The notes below the pieces were generated by a model. It saw only the letters and a list, made by a program, of their open reading frames with translations, was not told where the DNA came from and made no database searches. A stretch of DNA of 64,000 nt from Zingiber officinale (taxonomy: Eukaryota; Streptophyta; Magnoliopsida; Zingiberales; Zingiberaceae), in assembly GCF_018446385.1 (NCBI RefSeq), contig NC_055996.1, positions 18,463,317-18,527,316 of the forward strand, read 5' to 3'. The translations under genes were made by a program, and so were the position numbers. This document shows positions 12,331-23,757 of this stretch, piece after piece (within the stretch, counting starts at the first letter, position 1; every line of letters starts with the position of its first letter).

Positions 12331-13900
12331 CAGCCCCATAGCACTGATTTTCCCTGGGTTCCCCTATGAACTCGAATATTGGCTCCGCTTCAGGTCAGAA
12401 GACCACTTTTCTTTGACGACACTCGATGGAAGCACCGTACTTGCTCAGAAAATTCATGCCCAATATATTGTCATAATCTTGCATGTCAAGCACTATCAGA
12501 TCACAGTAGAGTTCTCTGTCTGCGATTCTGATGGGTGCGATTCGCAGCATATGAGTAGATGGCATTACTTCTCCCGACGGTAGGGTTGTCAAGAATTTGT
12601 CATTTAAAGCTTGTGGTGATATCTCTAACTTCTCCATGAAGGGTGTAGAGACAAACGAATGTGTTGCCCCAGTATCAAATAACACATTAGCATTTTGACT
12701 GAAAATAGGTAGCTGACCTGTGACAATTGTAGAGGCACTCGTCACATCATCTTTGGTGAGAGAGAAAACCCTAGCGTTCGTCGTAGTCGGCGGGGCTTCC
12801 AATCTCCCTTAGCTAATCGGAGTCCCTTCAATGGTAGCTTGCATATAGTCTAGCTGTGAGGGAGCACTTCTGTTCTGGTCATTCTGCTGGAACGGTGTCT
12901 GGGACTGGGTAGGGCAGTCTTTGGCCAGGTGTCCCTCCCGTCCACAACTGTAACATTTTCTCGTACCCTTGCGACATACTCCGGAATGCTGCTTTCCACA
13001 AATGGTACACTGAGGGTACTTAGGTTGCTTATTTGCTGGTCCTCCTTTGGTGTTGTCCCATTATTTCCTTTTTCTATTAGAGTTTTCTTTCCAGCTGGGT
13101 TTGGTACTCTGAGATTTCTGCCCTTGCGTCTGTGCCTGATTCTTATTCTCGTTCATCGCCTTCTGATAATGCTCGGTGATCAGGGCACTGCTGACCAGTT
13201 CTTCTGTAGTCTGCGGTCTATTAATTCCGCCGGCCACATTCAGTGCTATCTCGGGTCGGAGCATCTTCAGCATCAGTCTAACCCTTTCTCTTTCCGTGCT
13301 AACTAACTCTGGGCAGAGGCGTGCAAGACGATTGAAGCGCTTTACTGCTTCGTTTACTGATAAGTCACCTTGCCGGAACTCGGTGAAGTCGTCGTAATGT
13401 TGGTTCGTCACTTGCATATGGAAGAATTCTTCGAAGAACTCTGTCTCGAAGTCCGTCCAGTTCATCAGATTAATTTGTCTCTTAGCCTTAACTCTTTCCC
13501 ACCACATTCTTGCGTCTCCGAAAAAATAGAATGACACACATTTGATCTTTCCCGATATAGGCCAATCCAGCAATTCCACAATGCTTTCTATTGTCTTGAA
13601 CCAGGCTTGAGCGTGTCATGGCTCACAAGTACCCGAGAAGTTCTCCGGCTTCAGCCTTAGCCACTGTATCAAGTAAGTCTCCTGTCGGACCACTGGGGCT
13701 GGGGCTACCGGTGGTACTGGTGCAACTAGTGGTATGACGGGCGCTGCATTCTGATTTGCTGGTGGGGTGACAGGGTTTCCTTGCTGATTCATCAGAGCAG
13801 TGATTACTTGTTGTTGTTCCGTGATCTGACGCTGGAGATCGGTGACTACCTGGGTCAGATCTGGTGGAGTCACTGTCTCATCAGCCCGGTTACCTCATCT
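12331..13900 (-). pseudogene. Ty3/gypsy gag, zinc knuckle and aspartic protease
   Basis: On the minus strand, a gag reading begins near 13873 with a glutamine-rich coiled-coil-like start, then a proline-rich stretch, then the retrotransposon gag core (SFYFFGDARMWWERVK, LMNWTDFETEFFEEFF, about 13440-13540). A CCHC zinc knuckle (CYSCGREGHLAKDC) lies at about 12915-12960. The protease follows with the catalytic motif VLFDTGATHSFVS at about 12650-12690 and ILGMNFLSKYGA at about 12430-12470. Stops at about 13614, 13059, 12812 and 12395 break the frame. After the protease linker the sequence jumps to integrase without RT. Confidence 0.88.
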
Positions 13901-14136
13901 TCTAGCCATATCTATTTTCATAAATAACAATGAGGCTAGCATAAGTCTAGAGTCATCCCTACTTATATTCGTACACATTAAACATTGCTTATCATACATG
14001 AAGAAAATCCATATCAGTCATACCTAGGTTCATGGATACTAAAACATTTTCTATCATACATAGAGTAAGTACAGAAAGTCTTACTTGGAGCGGCAGGATG
14101 GAGGCTTGATGTGTGTGTAGCGGAAAGGCTAAACTT

Positions 14137-14150
14137 GGCTCTGATACCAA
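14137..14150 (-). other. Primer-binding site for initiator Met tRNA
   Basis: The minus strand reads TTGGTATCAGAGCC, the usual plant initiator methionine tRNA primer site. It lies upstream of the minus-strand gag, as expected. Only about five bases of LTR terminus (ttaca on the minus strand, 14153-14157) remain beyond it; the 5' LTR of this element is otherwise gone. Confidence 0.8.
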
Positions 14151-14208
14151 CTTGTAAAATTGCAGAAGACACCAAATGGCTATGTTCCAGCTGGATCATA
14201 AATCTTAC

Positions 14209-14297
14209 TATTTCTCTATCGGGGGCTAACCTTGGTATGTAACTATCCGAAAGTATTTCCAGATGAATTACCAGGGTTAGCCCCCGACAGAGAAATA
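14209..14297. repeat. Inverted repeat at the junction of the two gypsy halves
   Basis: The arm at about 14209-14231 (tttctctatcgggggctaac) is the inverted copy of about 14274-14297 (gttagcccccgacagagaaa) with one difference. The spacer is about 43 bp. The right arm is coding sequence of the plus-strand RT; the left arm points back toward the minus-strand element. Confidence 0.85.
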
Positions 14298-15581
14298 GAA
14301 TTCGAGATCGAATTGATTCCCGGTACTAAGCCGATCTCTAAAGCACCTTATCGGATGGCGCCTGCTGAGTTAAAGGAACTTCAGGGACAGCTACTAGAGT
14401 TGTTGGACAAGGGATTTATTCGCCCAAGTCACTCTCCATGGGGAGCTCCGGTACTGTTCGTGAAAAAGAAGGATGGGTCTATGCGAATGTGTATAGACTA
14501 CCGAGCGTTGAATAATGTGACAATCAAGAACAGGTACCCCCTTCCGCGGATCGATGACATGTTCGACCAATTGAGGGGTGCAACCGTCTTTTCTAAGATT
14601 GACCTGAGGTCCGGCTATCATCAAGTGAAAGTGAAACAGGATGATATACCGAAGACGGCATTTTGAACAAGATACGGACACTACGAGTTCATAGTCATGC
14701 CCTTCGGAGTGACAAATGCTCCTGCTATATTTATGGATCTGATGAATCGGGTGTTTACGGCATACCTCGATAAATTTGTGATTGTTTTCATTGACGATAT
14801 TCTCATCTATTCGAGGACCCAAGAAGAACATGTTGAACACCTGAATACGGTACTACAGATTCTTCAAGAGAAACAACTATATGCAAAGTTTTCTAAATAC
14901 GAGTTTTGGCTTGATCGAGTATCATTCTTGGGTCATGTCATCTCCAAGGACGGAGTAATGGTAGATCCAAACAAGATCGAAGCTGTAAGTAACTGGAATA
15001 GGCTAAAGAATGTCAGTGAAATCAGAAGTTTTCTCGAGCTGGCAGGTTACTACAGAAAGTTTGTAGAGGACTTCTCTAAAATTGCAGCCCCTATGACAGC
15101 CCTCACCAAGAAGAACAAAAAGTATGAATGGACGGATGACTGCGAGAAAAGTTTCACGGAATTAAAAAGGAGACTGACCAGTGCTCTAATCCTTACTCTT
15201 CCGGAAGGTAACAAAAGTTTCGATATGTACAGCGACGCTTCTAAATTAGGATTGGGAGCGGTACTCATGCAAGATGGCAAGGTCATTGCCTACGCCTCTA
15301 GACAACTCAAAGAGCATGAAAAGAATTACCCCACTCATGATCTAGAACTAGCAGCCGTGGTGTTTGCTCTCAAAACCTGGAGACACTATTTGTATGGTGT
15401 TCAGTGTAAGATTTATACCGACCACCAGAGTCTGAAATATTTCTTCACTCAAAAGGATCTGAACATGAGACAATGTAGATGGCTCGAGCTAGTCAAGGAC
15501 TATGACTGCGAGATCTTTTATCATCCAGGAAAGGCGAACAAAGTGGCCGATGCACTTAACAGAAAGTCCAGTGCCACCTGA
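14232..15581 (+). pseudogene. Ty3/gypsy reverse transcriptase and RNase H only
   Basis: The plus strand encodes the RT palm ([35 protein letters not shown], then the catalytic FIDDILIYS at about 14790-14815) and RNase H ([44 protein letters not shown]). One stop at about 14665 separates two frames. Homology starts near 14232, just before the conserved [10 protein letters not shown], and ends at [10 protein letters not shown]. Integrase should follow but is absent: the sequence passes straight to the agctattttaag that ends the integrase frame on the other strand, then to a polypurine tract and LTR. The piece is therefore almost the exact complement of what the neighbouring minus-strand element lacks. 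Confidence 0.92.
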
Positions 15582-15630
15582 CGTAGCTATTTTAAGTTTA
15601 AGGATGAACTTTCTATGAGATATGGGGTAC

Positions 15631-18600
15631 TGTAACACCCACGAAATTCTAAGCTATACCTAGGAGTATTTTTCTTTAAAATAGAAGAATAAAAGAAAGA
15701 AAGAGAAAAATAGAAACCAAAACAAAAAGATGTAAGGTTAAGGATTGAACCTTGAACCTCCCACAAATGATAGAGTTAAATTGGTGCATAGAACCACTAG
15801 AGTAATGAATGATATGTAAATAGGAAAGAATAGAAATATTAGTTAAAGGTGAGAGGATGGTTAAGTAAAGGAACAAGAGAAAACCAAGTAGCTTACTTTC
15901 TCTTCCTCTTGGTTAAGAGAAGAAGCAAGCAAAAGACAAGTTGCTTGCTTCCCTCCTTCTCTCTATTTTCGTGGAATTAAAAGAGTGAAGAAAATAGGAG
16001 GGCTAAGGGGGTTGAATGAAGGTATGTTCATTACATAGGAAATAAATAGGATGGAGAGAAGAAAAGATAAGTTATTAATCCTTTCTTCTTCTTCCTCCTT
16101 TCCCTCTCCTTCTTCATTCTCCACTGAAACCAAAAGCTCTCCCCCTCCTCATTTCCAAAAGCTAAGCTAAGGTTCCTCTCCAAGAAAACTAATTTACAAG
16201 AAGGAGCCTTCAAGGTCTACCCCTTCCAAGCAAGAGAAATCAAAGAGAGTGCTAGAAGAAGAAGCTCTCTTCTTCCTCTTCACCTAGAGTACCTTTCTTT
16301 AAGAAAAACCACAAGCGAAAGGATGTAAGTATCCCCTCACCTGTGGTACAAGTTGCTCTTGTTTTTACATAGGAGTAGAATGCTTAAAACCTAGGGTCAC
16401 AAGTGGGAACTTTCGGCCAAGTATAAAATAAAAAGAAATATTTGGGTAGATCAAGATCTAAATAAAGCATGTTCATTATGTTCTTATGATAAGTACCCTA
16501 GTAGAAGAAGCTAGTTAATGTTCTCATGTTGTATGTTGACTTAAAACCTAGATTTTTAAACATGAACTTTCGGCCAAGTATAGATGAAGGACCTAGGAAA
16601 GCTTAAGACCTAAACTAACCATGTTTACTACATCCTTATGATATGTATGCTATGTTAAGGGATTGGGTTGGTTTTTCTTATGCTTGAATGTTGCTTAAAG
16701 TTAGCTTTTTCCTTCATGTATGTTTCGGCCAAGAACAAAACTAGGGCTTAGAGAAGCTAAAAAGTTAACCTAACATACTCATGTATCTCTTAATAATATG
16801 ATATGAAATTAGCTAGGTGATTATGCTTATATGTTGATTTAAAACCTAGGTTTCCCTTCATGTGTGTTTCGGCCAAGAACAAAACTAAGGCTTAAAGAAG
16901 CTAAAAAGTTAACCTAGCATGCTCATGTATCTCTTGATAATGTGATATGAATGTAGTTAGGTGTTTATGCTTATATGTTGTTTAAAAGTTAGCTTTCCCT
17001 TCATGTATGTTTCGGCCAAGAACAAAACTAAGGCTTAGAGAAGCTAAAAAGTTAACCTAGCATGCTCATGTATCTCTTGATAATGTGATATGAATGTGGT
17101 TAGGTGCTCATGCTTATATGTTGGTTTAAAGTTAGCTTTCCCTTCATGTATGTTTCGGCCAAGAACAAAACTAAGGCTTAGAGAAGCTAAAAAAGTTAAC
17201 CTAGCATGCTCATGTATCTCTTGATAATGTGATATGAATGTGGTTAGGTGCTCATGCTTATATGTTGGTTTAAAGTTAGCTTTCCCTTCATGTATGTTTC
17301 GGCCAAGAACCAAATTAGGGTTTAGAGAAGCTAAAAAGTTAACCTAGCATGCTCATGTACCTCTTGATAATATGATATGAATTTAGCTAGGTGTTCACAC
17401 TTGCATGTTGCCTATAGCTTGATTTTCTCCTTATGAGTGGTTCGGCCATTATGAGTTTAAAAGCTTAGATATGCCTCACATGATGCGTTATGAATTAGGA
17501 AATGTTATTTACTGATGCCATGCATGATTGTACTTTTTTTATGACGTGTTATGTGCCCAAGGATGCATGTTTTATGATATGATAGATGACATGTTCATTA
17601 TGTATGCTTATGATCCATGCATGTGTTGTGTGCCCAAATATGCATGTTTTATGATATGATAGATGACATATTCATTATGTATGCTTATGATCCATGCATG
17701 TGCTATGTGCCCAAATATGCATGTTTTATGATATGATAAATGACATGTTCATTATGTATGCTTATGATCCATGCATGCGTTGTGTGCCCAAATATGCATG
17801 CTTTATGATATGGCAAATGACATGCTCATTATGTATGTTTATGATCCATGCATGTGCTGTGTGCCCAAATATGCATGCTTTACTCCTCATGATATGATAA
17901 GATAAGATGTGTTATGTTATGATATGAACCATGATATGATATTTTACTTTGTATGGCTTGTACCAAGGGTGGGCTCCATAAGCACCCCTAGGCCGACGGA
18001 CTATGAACGGGTCTAGTAAAGGGATGGGCTCCTTAGTACGCCCCTAGGTCGACGGACTATGAACGGACCTAGATCCCTAGTAGGTTCGGGGCTAGCTACC
18101 CTATCCTAGAGATTGCGCGCATTCATGTATGTATGTGGTACAAGCTGGACCCTCATGATGATATTATGTTCAAGTACTATATGCTATGTTTTAAAACATC
18201 TTGCATATGACATGACATATATTTTAAAAGACTTCTTGCATGATACGATTTATTATTTATAGGACATGATGATTTATGATATGATATAGCATGATGTTGT
18301 TTATGAGCTGATATGATATGATTTACGATATGACATGCTATGCTCTTATGATATTTGGATTTATGATATGATATAGCATGATGTTATTTATGAGCTGATA
18401 TGATATGATTTACGATATGACATGCTATGTTCTTATGATATTTGGATTTATGATATGATGTAGCATGATGTTATTTATGAGCTGATATGATATGATTTAC
18501 AAGATGACATGCTATGCTCTTATGATATTTGGATTTATGATATGATATAGCATGATGTTATTTATGAGCTGATATGATATGATTTACAAGATGACATGCT

Positions 18601-19080
18601 ATGCACTTATGATATTTTAATTTATGATATGATGTAGCATGATGTTCTTTATTATTTATGATATGACATGCTATGCCCTTATGATGTTAGATGATCATAT
18701 TTTTTTATGGTTGTATGCTTATGTGTTTATACATTGATATATGGATTTTGTGAATAGGAAAGGATCTTACTAAGCCTGTGTGCTTATAGCTTACTTTCCT
18801 TGTACCACAGATAAGGGCAAAGAATGGATGACCTGAGGGAGCTGCAGGAGAGGCAAGGAGATGTGTGTGGTGGTGGCTCGGCTAAGGCAAATGAAGACCT
18901 GCTTAAGTTATTTGGTTATGTTAACATGGACTAGTGTGTTATGTTATTGTCCGTATGACTTCAAGATATTCTTAAGTGTTTTATTTTCGAAAGAAATTTT
19001 AATATGCATATATGCTTCCGCAATAGAAATGGTTAAGTACGTAACCCCGCACCCTACTAGCAGGAGGGGCGGGCGTTACA
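15631..19080 (+). repeat. Right gypsy LTR (3450 bp, appears full length)
   Basis: It starts with TGTAACACCC after a purine-rich tract ending ggggtac and ends with GGGCGTTACA at 19080. It contains the same three tandem arrays as the left LTR: about 143-bp units (16700-17400), 77-bp units (17567-17880) and 87-bp units (18290-18620). The opposite strand at 15735-15810 has tRNA-like wording with a B-box-like ggttcaatcc. The length fits Tekay/Del chromoviruses. The ORFs at 17044-17313, 17694-17897 and 18861-19124 are repeat sequence without protein features. Confidence 0.88.
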
Positions 19081-19400
19081 AGTTGGTATCATCTCACTTG
19101 GTTACCAGGATTCATAAACTCTAGTACTTAAGTCTGGAGGTCTAGAGTTCAAATCTTGGGGGAGGCAAAAATCCACTGGCCAGGGGTGAAAAGTCCTAGT
19201 GAGTAACGGCACGACCGACGGTCGACGGTCGACGACCCAAGGATCACCAAATGGCCCGCCAAATGGGTCAGGTCGTTACAATTTTGTCCTCTAGACCTAT
19301 CAAGTACTTCATTCTTCACACTTGGTCCAAGTATTACAAAACACATGATCTAACTTTAATCTTTTGTTATGTATCAAAACTTGAGCTTGATTATTAGTGT
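19081..19400. repeat. Primer-site-like start and GC-rich repeat after the right LTR
   Basis: Directly after the LTR the sequence reads agttggtatcatctc, whose first part equals the start of the primer-site region used by this family. It then shows a B-box-like gagttcaaatctt at about 19145 and a GC-rich stretch with a doubled gacggtcgacggtcgacg near 19215. It ends near gtcgttaca at about 19280. This may be the start of a further internal region or a tRNA-derived repeat. No coding sequence is seen. Confidence 0.4.
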
Positions 19401-19990
19401 TAACTGCACTGTCTGCACCAACACTCCGAAGATAATTCATTGTCTTGCATTTCATTGTTAGATAATTTATTTAAATAAAGATCGCTTTTTGTTACCTTTG
19501 AAGCGTATAGATTTGCTTGTGAATTTTTATCAACTTATCCCAAAGTTTTTTATCATTGTTGAAGATTCTGACTCGGTTCAATTCTTCACCCGTCAATCCA
19601 CACTAGAGGGAAGCGTATAGATTTGCTTGTGAATTTTTATCAACTTATCCCAAAGTTTTTTATCATTGTTGAAGATTCTGACTCGGTTCAATTCTTCACC
19701 CGTCAATCCACACTAGAGGATGTATGTAGCTCAAGCGTTGATTTGAGCCTTATTCTTGATGTCGATAGTCCACCTTTCCACTTCTAGCAGTTCTCTAACT
19801 TTGTTGACTAGCATGATGAATCCTTTCTTGATGATGATCCATATAGCAATGTCTATCTTCAACAATTGCTACATCTGTCCTTTCCAAAATTGAAAATTTT
19901 TGTCGTCGAAGAGCAATAGGTGAGAAGTGTTGTATCCTTCCATTTGATTCTTGTAAAGAAGAATTTAAAAAGAAATCCAAGACTTTTTAC
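19400..19990 (-). pseudogene. Copia gag fragment with a 110-bp tandem duplication
   Basis: Read on the minus strand across frames, the segment near 19870-19920 gives LLFDDKNFQFWKGQM, the usual start of plant copia gag. This is followed by IDIAIW and, near 19520-19590, NDKKLWDKLIKIHKQIYT, also copia gag-like. The frame is broken many times. The 110-bp unit 19501-19610 is repeated directly at 19611-19720 with no internal difference that I can see apart from the last base. Confidence 0.65.
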
Positions 19991-22168
19991 GGTCTTGGAT
20001 AAGTAGTACAACAGGAAAAAAAAGAATATTCCAAAAAGAAAGAGAAAGACAATTTTAGAAATTTTTATAAAGAAAGAAAAGAGATTTTAAAAGTTTATTT
20101 TACAAAAAAAAAAAAAAGTTTTTCAAAAACTCATAAAAAGTTGTTAAACCTTGTACAAGAAAGAAATGAGGTGGATAGAACTCTACTATAATTTGTAATA
20201 AATGTAAGTAATAAAATTTATATAGACGATAAGTAGTAGAAAATTAAGCGTGAGTTGTCGGAGAGCTTCTCGGTGTCGTAGTATAAGTACTTGCATGATT
20301 CGAGCAACAAAAAAAGAATAAGTCATAGAAAGAGTTGATCTTCAGCCTCAAATCTCAAGGCTCTTTTTATAAGTTTTTTATCCGGTTGACTAAACCTTTT
20401 TCGGTCGACTAAACCTTTTTCAGTCGACTAAACCTTTTTCGATCGACCAATCTCTAGAATCTGGTTAGCTTCGCATCTCGGTTCAAGATTTGCCCATATC
20501 ATATCTTCCACGAAATCAACCTTTATCGGTCGACTAACTCCCTATTCGACTAACTGAACTACTGAATTTCCTTTTGTCGCTCGATCCGATCGTATCTGAT
20601 CTTCGCTTACTATATGTATTCGATCGACTAAGTCTTATCATTTCCTTTGTTATTTGATCTTATCTACTTTTTTGTTATCAAATAGGATCGGTCGATTGAT
20701 CATGCTTTTGGTCGACCAAACCACTATTTCCTTCTTTGATTGGATGCAAATATGATCTTATCTCATGGGATTGGTCGACTGTACCACTTTGTTTGATCGA
20801 CCGAACCTTTCGATTACCCCAAACTTTTTTTTTTTTGCAAAACAAAGTTAGCACATCAAGAGTAATAACAAAAGTCTTGCAAAGCAAAATTAGAACAATA
20901 TAATTATGTATGAATATGTCTGACAATTATGACTATTTGATCTCAACTTATAAACTTCCATTGATTTCTTTAGTCAGATCAATGCCTATGGTTGTCCTAA
21001 CTGGGACACATTTTTACTATCTCCCAGAATGGAAGACCTCTCCATAACTTACCTTATTTAACTGCCAAATATCTAGTCTGACTAACTTGTTTGGGCTTCT
21101 ACTTTTGCTCAGTATCTGATTGACCCACCAAGAGTTGTCTTACTTGATATCTCCAACTGACCCATCAAGTGCACTGCCAGATCAGCTCATCTGGTATTAT
21201 GCCTGATGTCTGGTCCTTCTGATCCACTAAGACTCATTGTCTAGTGTTTAATCGTCTTAACCCATCAAATATTTCCGATGCCTAATGTTCTTCCTGACCC
21301 ATTAGGACTTTTCATGTTACGTGGCTTGCATACTTAACTCACATATTAAATACATAATATCTAATTTTAAATCTTTTGTTTTGGATTATCGATGCTAACT
21401 GTAATAACAACCAAGACCAAGTTTGGTCTGCTCTCAAATTAGGTCCAATGTGATCCTGATATCTAGGAGACCAAGCCCAAATGTTCTAGCTGAAGATTTT
21501 TTTTCTCCTTGACACTACTAAAAACGCCTAAGAATAATAAAGAAAGATACATTTGGACTCCTTAGCACTTTAAAAACTCACAAAACTTAGAATAGATGTA
21601 ATCGAAACTTTCTATATCGATCAATGAATTTTAATCGAAATTTATTGATATACTTAGACTATTTAAATTTTTGTAAATTTGTAAATACATGACAGAGTAT
21701 AGTTTATAGAAAATAGATTTAATGTCAAATAATTATTCTAATTTTAGTAGTTAAATTAAAAAAAATAGAATTGTATAAATGAGAAAAATGAAGAGATTTA
21801 TTTTCCACGAGTAAAGAAAGAGTAAGAGATGTTAAACTTGTGGCATGCATTTGAATCATCGAAACTATTTTATAATTTAAACGTTTTAAATGTAGCTTGG
21901 ATGCATTAAAAAATAATATGTGAAAAATTAATATTGATGGGAGGGACAAAACTAAAATACTCATCCAAATCAATATGTACTTTGACATGATAAAAAAAAT
22001 TCTCTTATCCTTAATAAATTTAAGGATTTGTTATAAATTAATCTTATGATTTATGTATTTTCACATAATTTACGGAGATATGATAAGAGCCATCTGAATG
22101 ACATAATCATTTATTACTTACAGTAATTTAAGAATTTTTCCAATCGACATGCACCATTCTTAATAAAT
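19991..22168. other. Degraded non-coding repeat DNA, no gene seen
   Basis: No supported gene. 20380-20450 holds four near-direct repeats of the type gtcgactaaacctttttc, and gtcgac/gatcgac motifs recur to about 20810. 21060-21350 repeats the theme tgacccatca/gacccattagga and resembles retrotransposon LTR text. 21500-22168 is AT-rich and featureless. Confidence 0.5.
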
Positions 22169-22429
22169 TGGGCAATTTATCAAGGACGCATCTAAAAATT
22201 TAAATTTATCAAAAGATATACATTACTTTAATATTTACCAAAAAATGTACTTTTTTAAGTGCATTTCCTATTTTACCCTCCTGACAATTTGATTTTTTTA
22301 TCGTTTTTTTTTCACTATATTTCTCTCTCTTCTCTCTCCTCTTTTTTGATCGGCAGAACATACTAACATTAGTTAATTTTTTCATAACATTTTAATACAT
22401 TTGAAGAAGCAAAAATAAACAATAAATAA

Positions 22430-22600
22430 CATATTTGAACTCCTTGCAATTTTAGAAATCCACTGGAACTAAAATGAGTGTAATCAGAGCTCTCTAGGTC
22501 GATCAATGGGTTTTGATCAAAACCCACTGATGGACCTAGAGAACTCTGATTATACCCATTTCAGTTTCTATGGATTTCTGAAATTGCAAGGAGCTCAAAC
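22430..22600. repeat. Palindrome 1 of the foldback element
   Basis: About 80-bp arms centred near 22515 (gggttttga / tcaaaaccc) pair with roughly ten mismatches. The same kind of module recurs at 22850-23010 (centre about 22930) and 23875-24015 (centre about 23950). Confidence 0.8.
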
Positions 22601-22659
22601 ATGGTGTCCATTATTTATTTCGACTTTTCATAGCTGTTAACATGCAAAATCAAAGAATC

Positions 22660-22800
22660 GATAAAAAAACTCCACGTTGGGCTTGATATGAATTCTCAGG
22701 CCCAACGTGGACCTGATATGATTCCATATCAGACCCACGTTGGGCTTGATATGGACTCATATCAGGCCCAACGTGAGATTTTTTTTGCCGATTCTTTGAT
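22660..22800. repeat. Palindrome 2 with repeated cccaacgtgg motif
   Basis: The arms run from atgcaaaatcaaagaatcg to cgattctttgattttgcat around an inner set of inverted motifs (cacgttgggcttgatatg and its complement). The same text recurs at 23040-23120 and 23760-23830. Confidence 0.75.
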
Positions 22801-23168
22801 TTTGCATGTTAACAGCTTGAAAAGTCAAAATAAATAATGGACACTATATTTGAACTCCTTCCAACATCAGAAATCCATAGGAACTGAAATGGGTGCAATC
22901 GGATCTCTCTAGGTCTATCAGTGGATTTTGACCGAAACTCACTGATGGACCTAGGGAGTTTCGATTGAACCCATTTCAGTTCCTATGGATTTCTGATGTT
23001 ACAAGGAGTTCAAATATGGTGTCCATTATTTATTTTGGCTTTTCATAGTTGTAACATATAAAATCAAAGAATAGGTAAAAAAACTCCACGTTGGACCTGA
23101 TATGACCTCATATCAGGCCCAACTTCCATATCTGAATGATCAGTAAACTATTTCTATTGCTATTACAG

Positions 23169-23757
23169 GAATTACCACAGTACTCAATTCCAGAACATCA
23201 GTGCTTGCTGCTGCTAATCCTCCATCTGGACGGTATGATGATCTCAAAGTAAGTTAGTTGAACTTTTAAAATTTGGCAAGGGCTTAGTTATTTTAGTTAA
23301 TTACTCGGTATAAAAAAATTTCAGTTGCTCAGATGATTTCTTTTTTTTTTCAGAGTACACATGATAATATTGATTTGCAGACAACCATTCTCTCTAGATT
23401 TGATCTTATCTTCATCGTGAAAGATGTCAGATTGTATGAGCAAGATAAGGTGCATATTAATTTAAGATTTGTGCTAGAATTATTTGTTGTTTTTCAGATT
23501 GACTTAACTTTAGGTATCATACAAAAAATTGCAAGTCATATTATCAAAGTGCACGCAAGTGGTGCTATAACCACTAAAAGTACTGATGTTGTAGAAGAGG
23601 AAAATTGGCTCAAGCGGTATTTATTTTTCTCATAATCAATCTTTTTATTATTTTTCATATACACAAAGCATGTATAAACTCTAAACTCAATCTGTAAAAG
23701 GTATATTGACTATTGCCCGGTCACATGTGAATCACGACGACTGAATTTTTGCAACAT
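23169..23757 (+). pseudogene. MCM5: Captured MCM5 fragment (four exon pieces with introns)
   Basis: Exon pieces at 23169-23248 ([19 protein letters not shown]), 23354-23449 ([20 protein letters not shown]), about 23515-23616 ([12 protein letters not shown], then EEENWLKR) and 23701-23757 (YIDYC) match the AAA+ helicase part of MCM5, a subunit of the MCM2-7 replicative helicase. They cover the sensor 1 stretch, the arginine-finger SRFD motif and the region after it. GT/AG introns are still present, so the piece was taken from genomic DNA, not from mRNA. The Walker A/B part and both termini are missing and the last exon runs into altered sequence. It cannot encode a working helicase. Confidence 0.85.
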
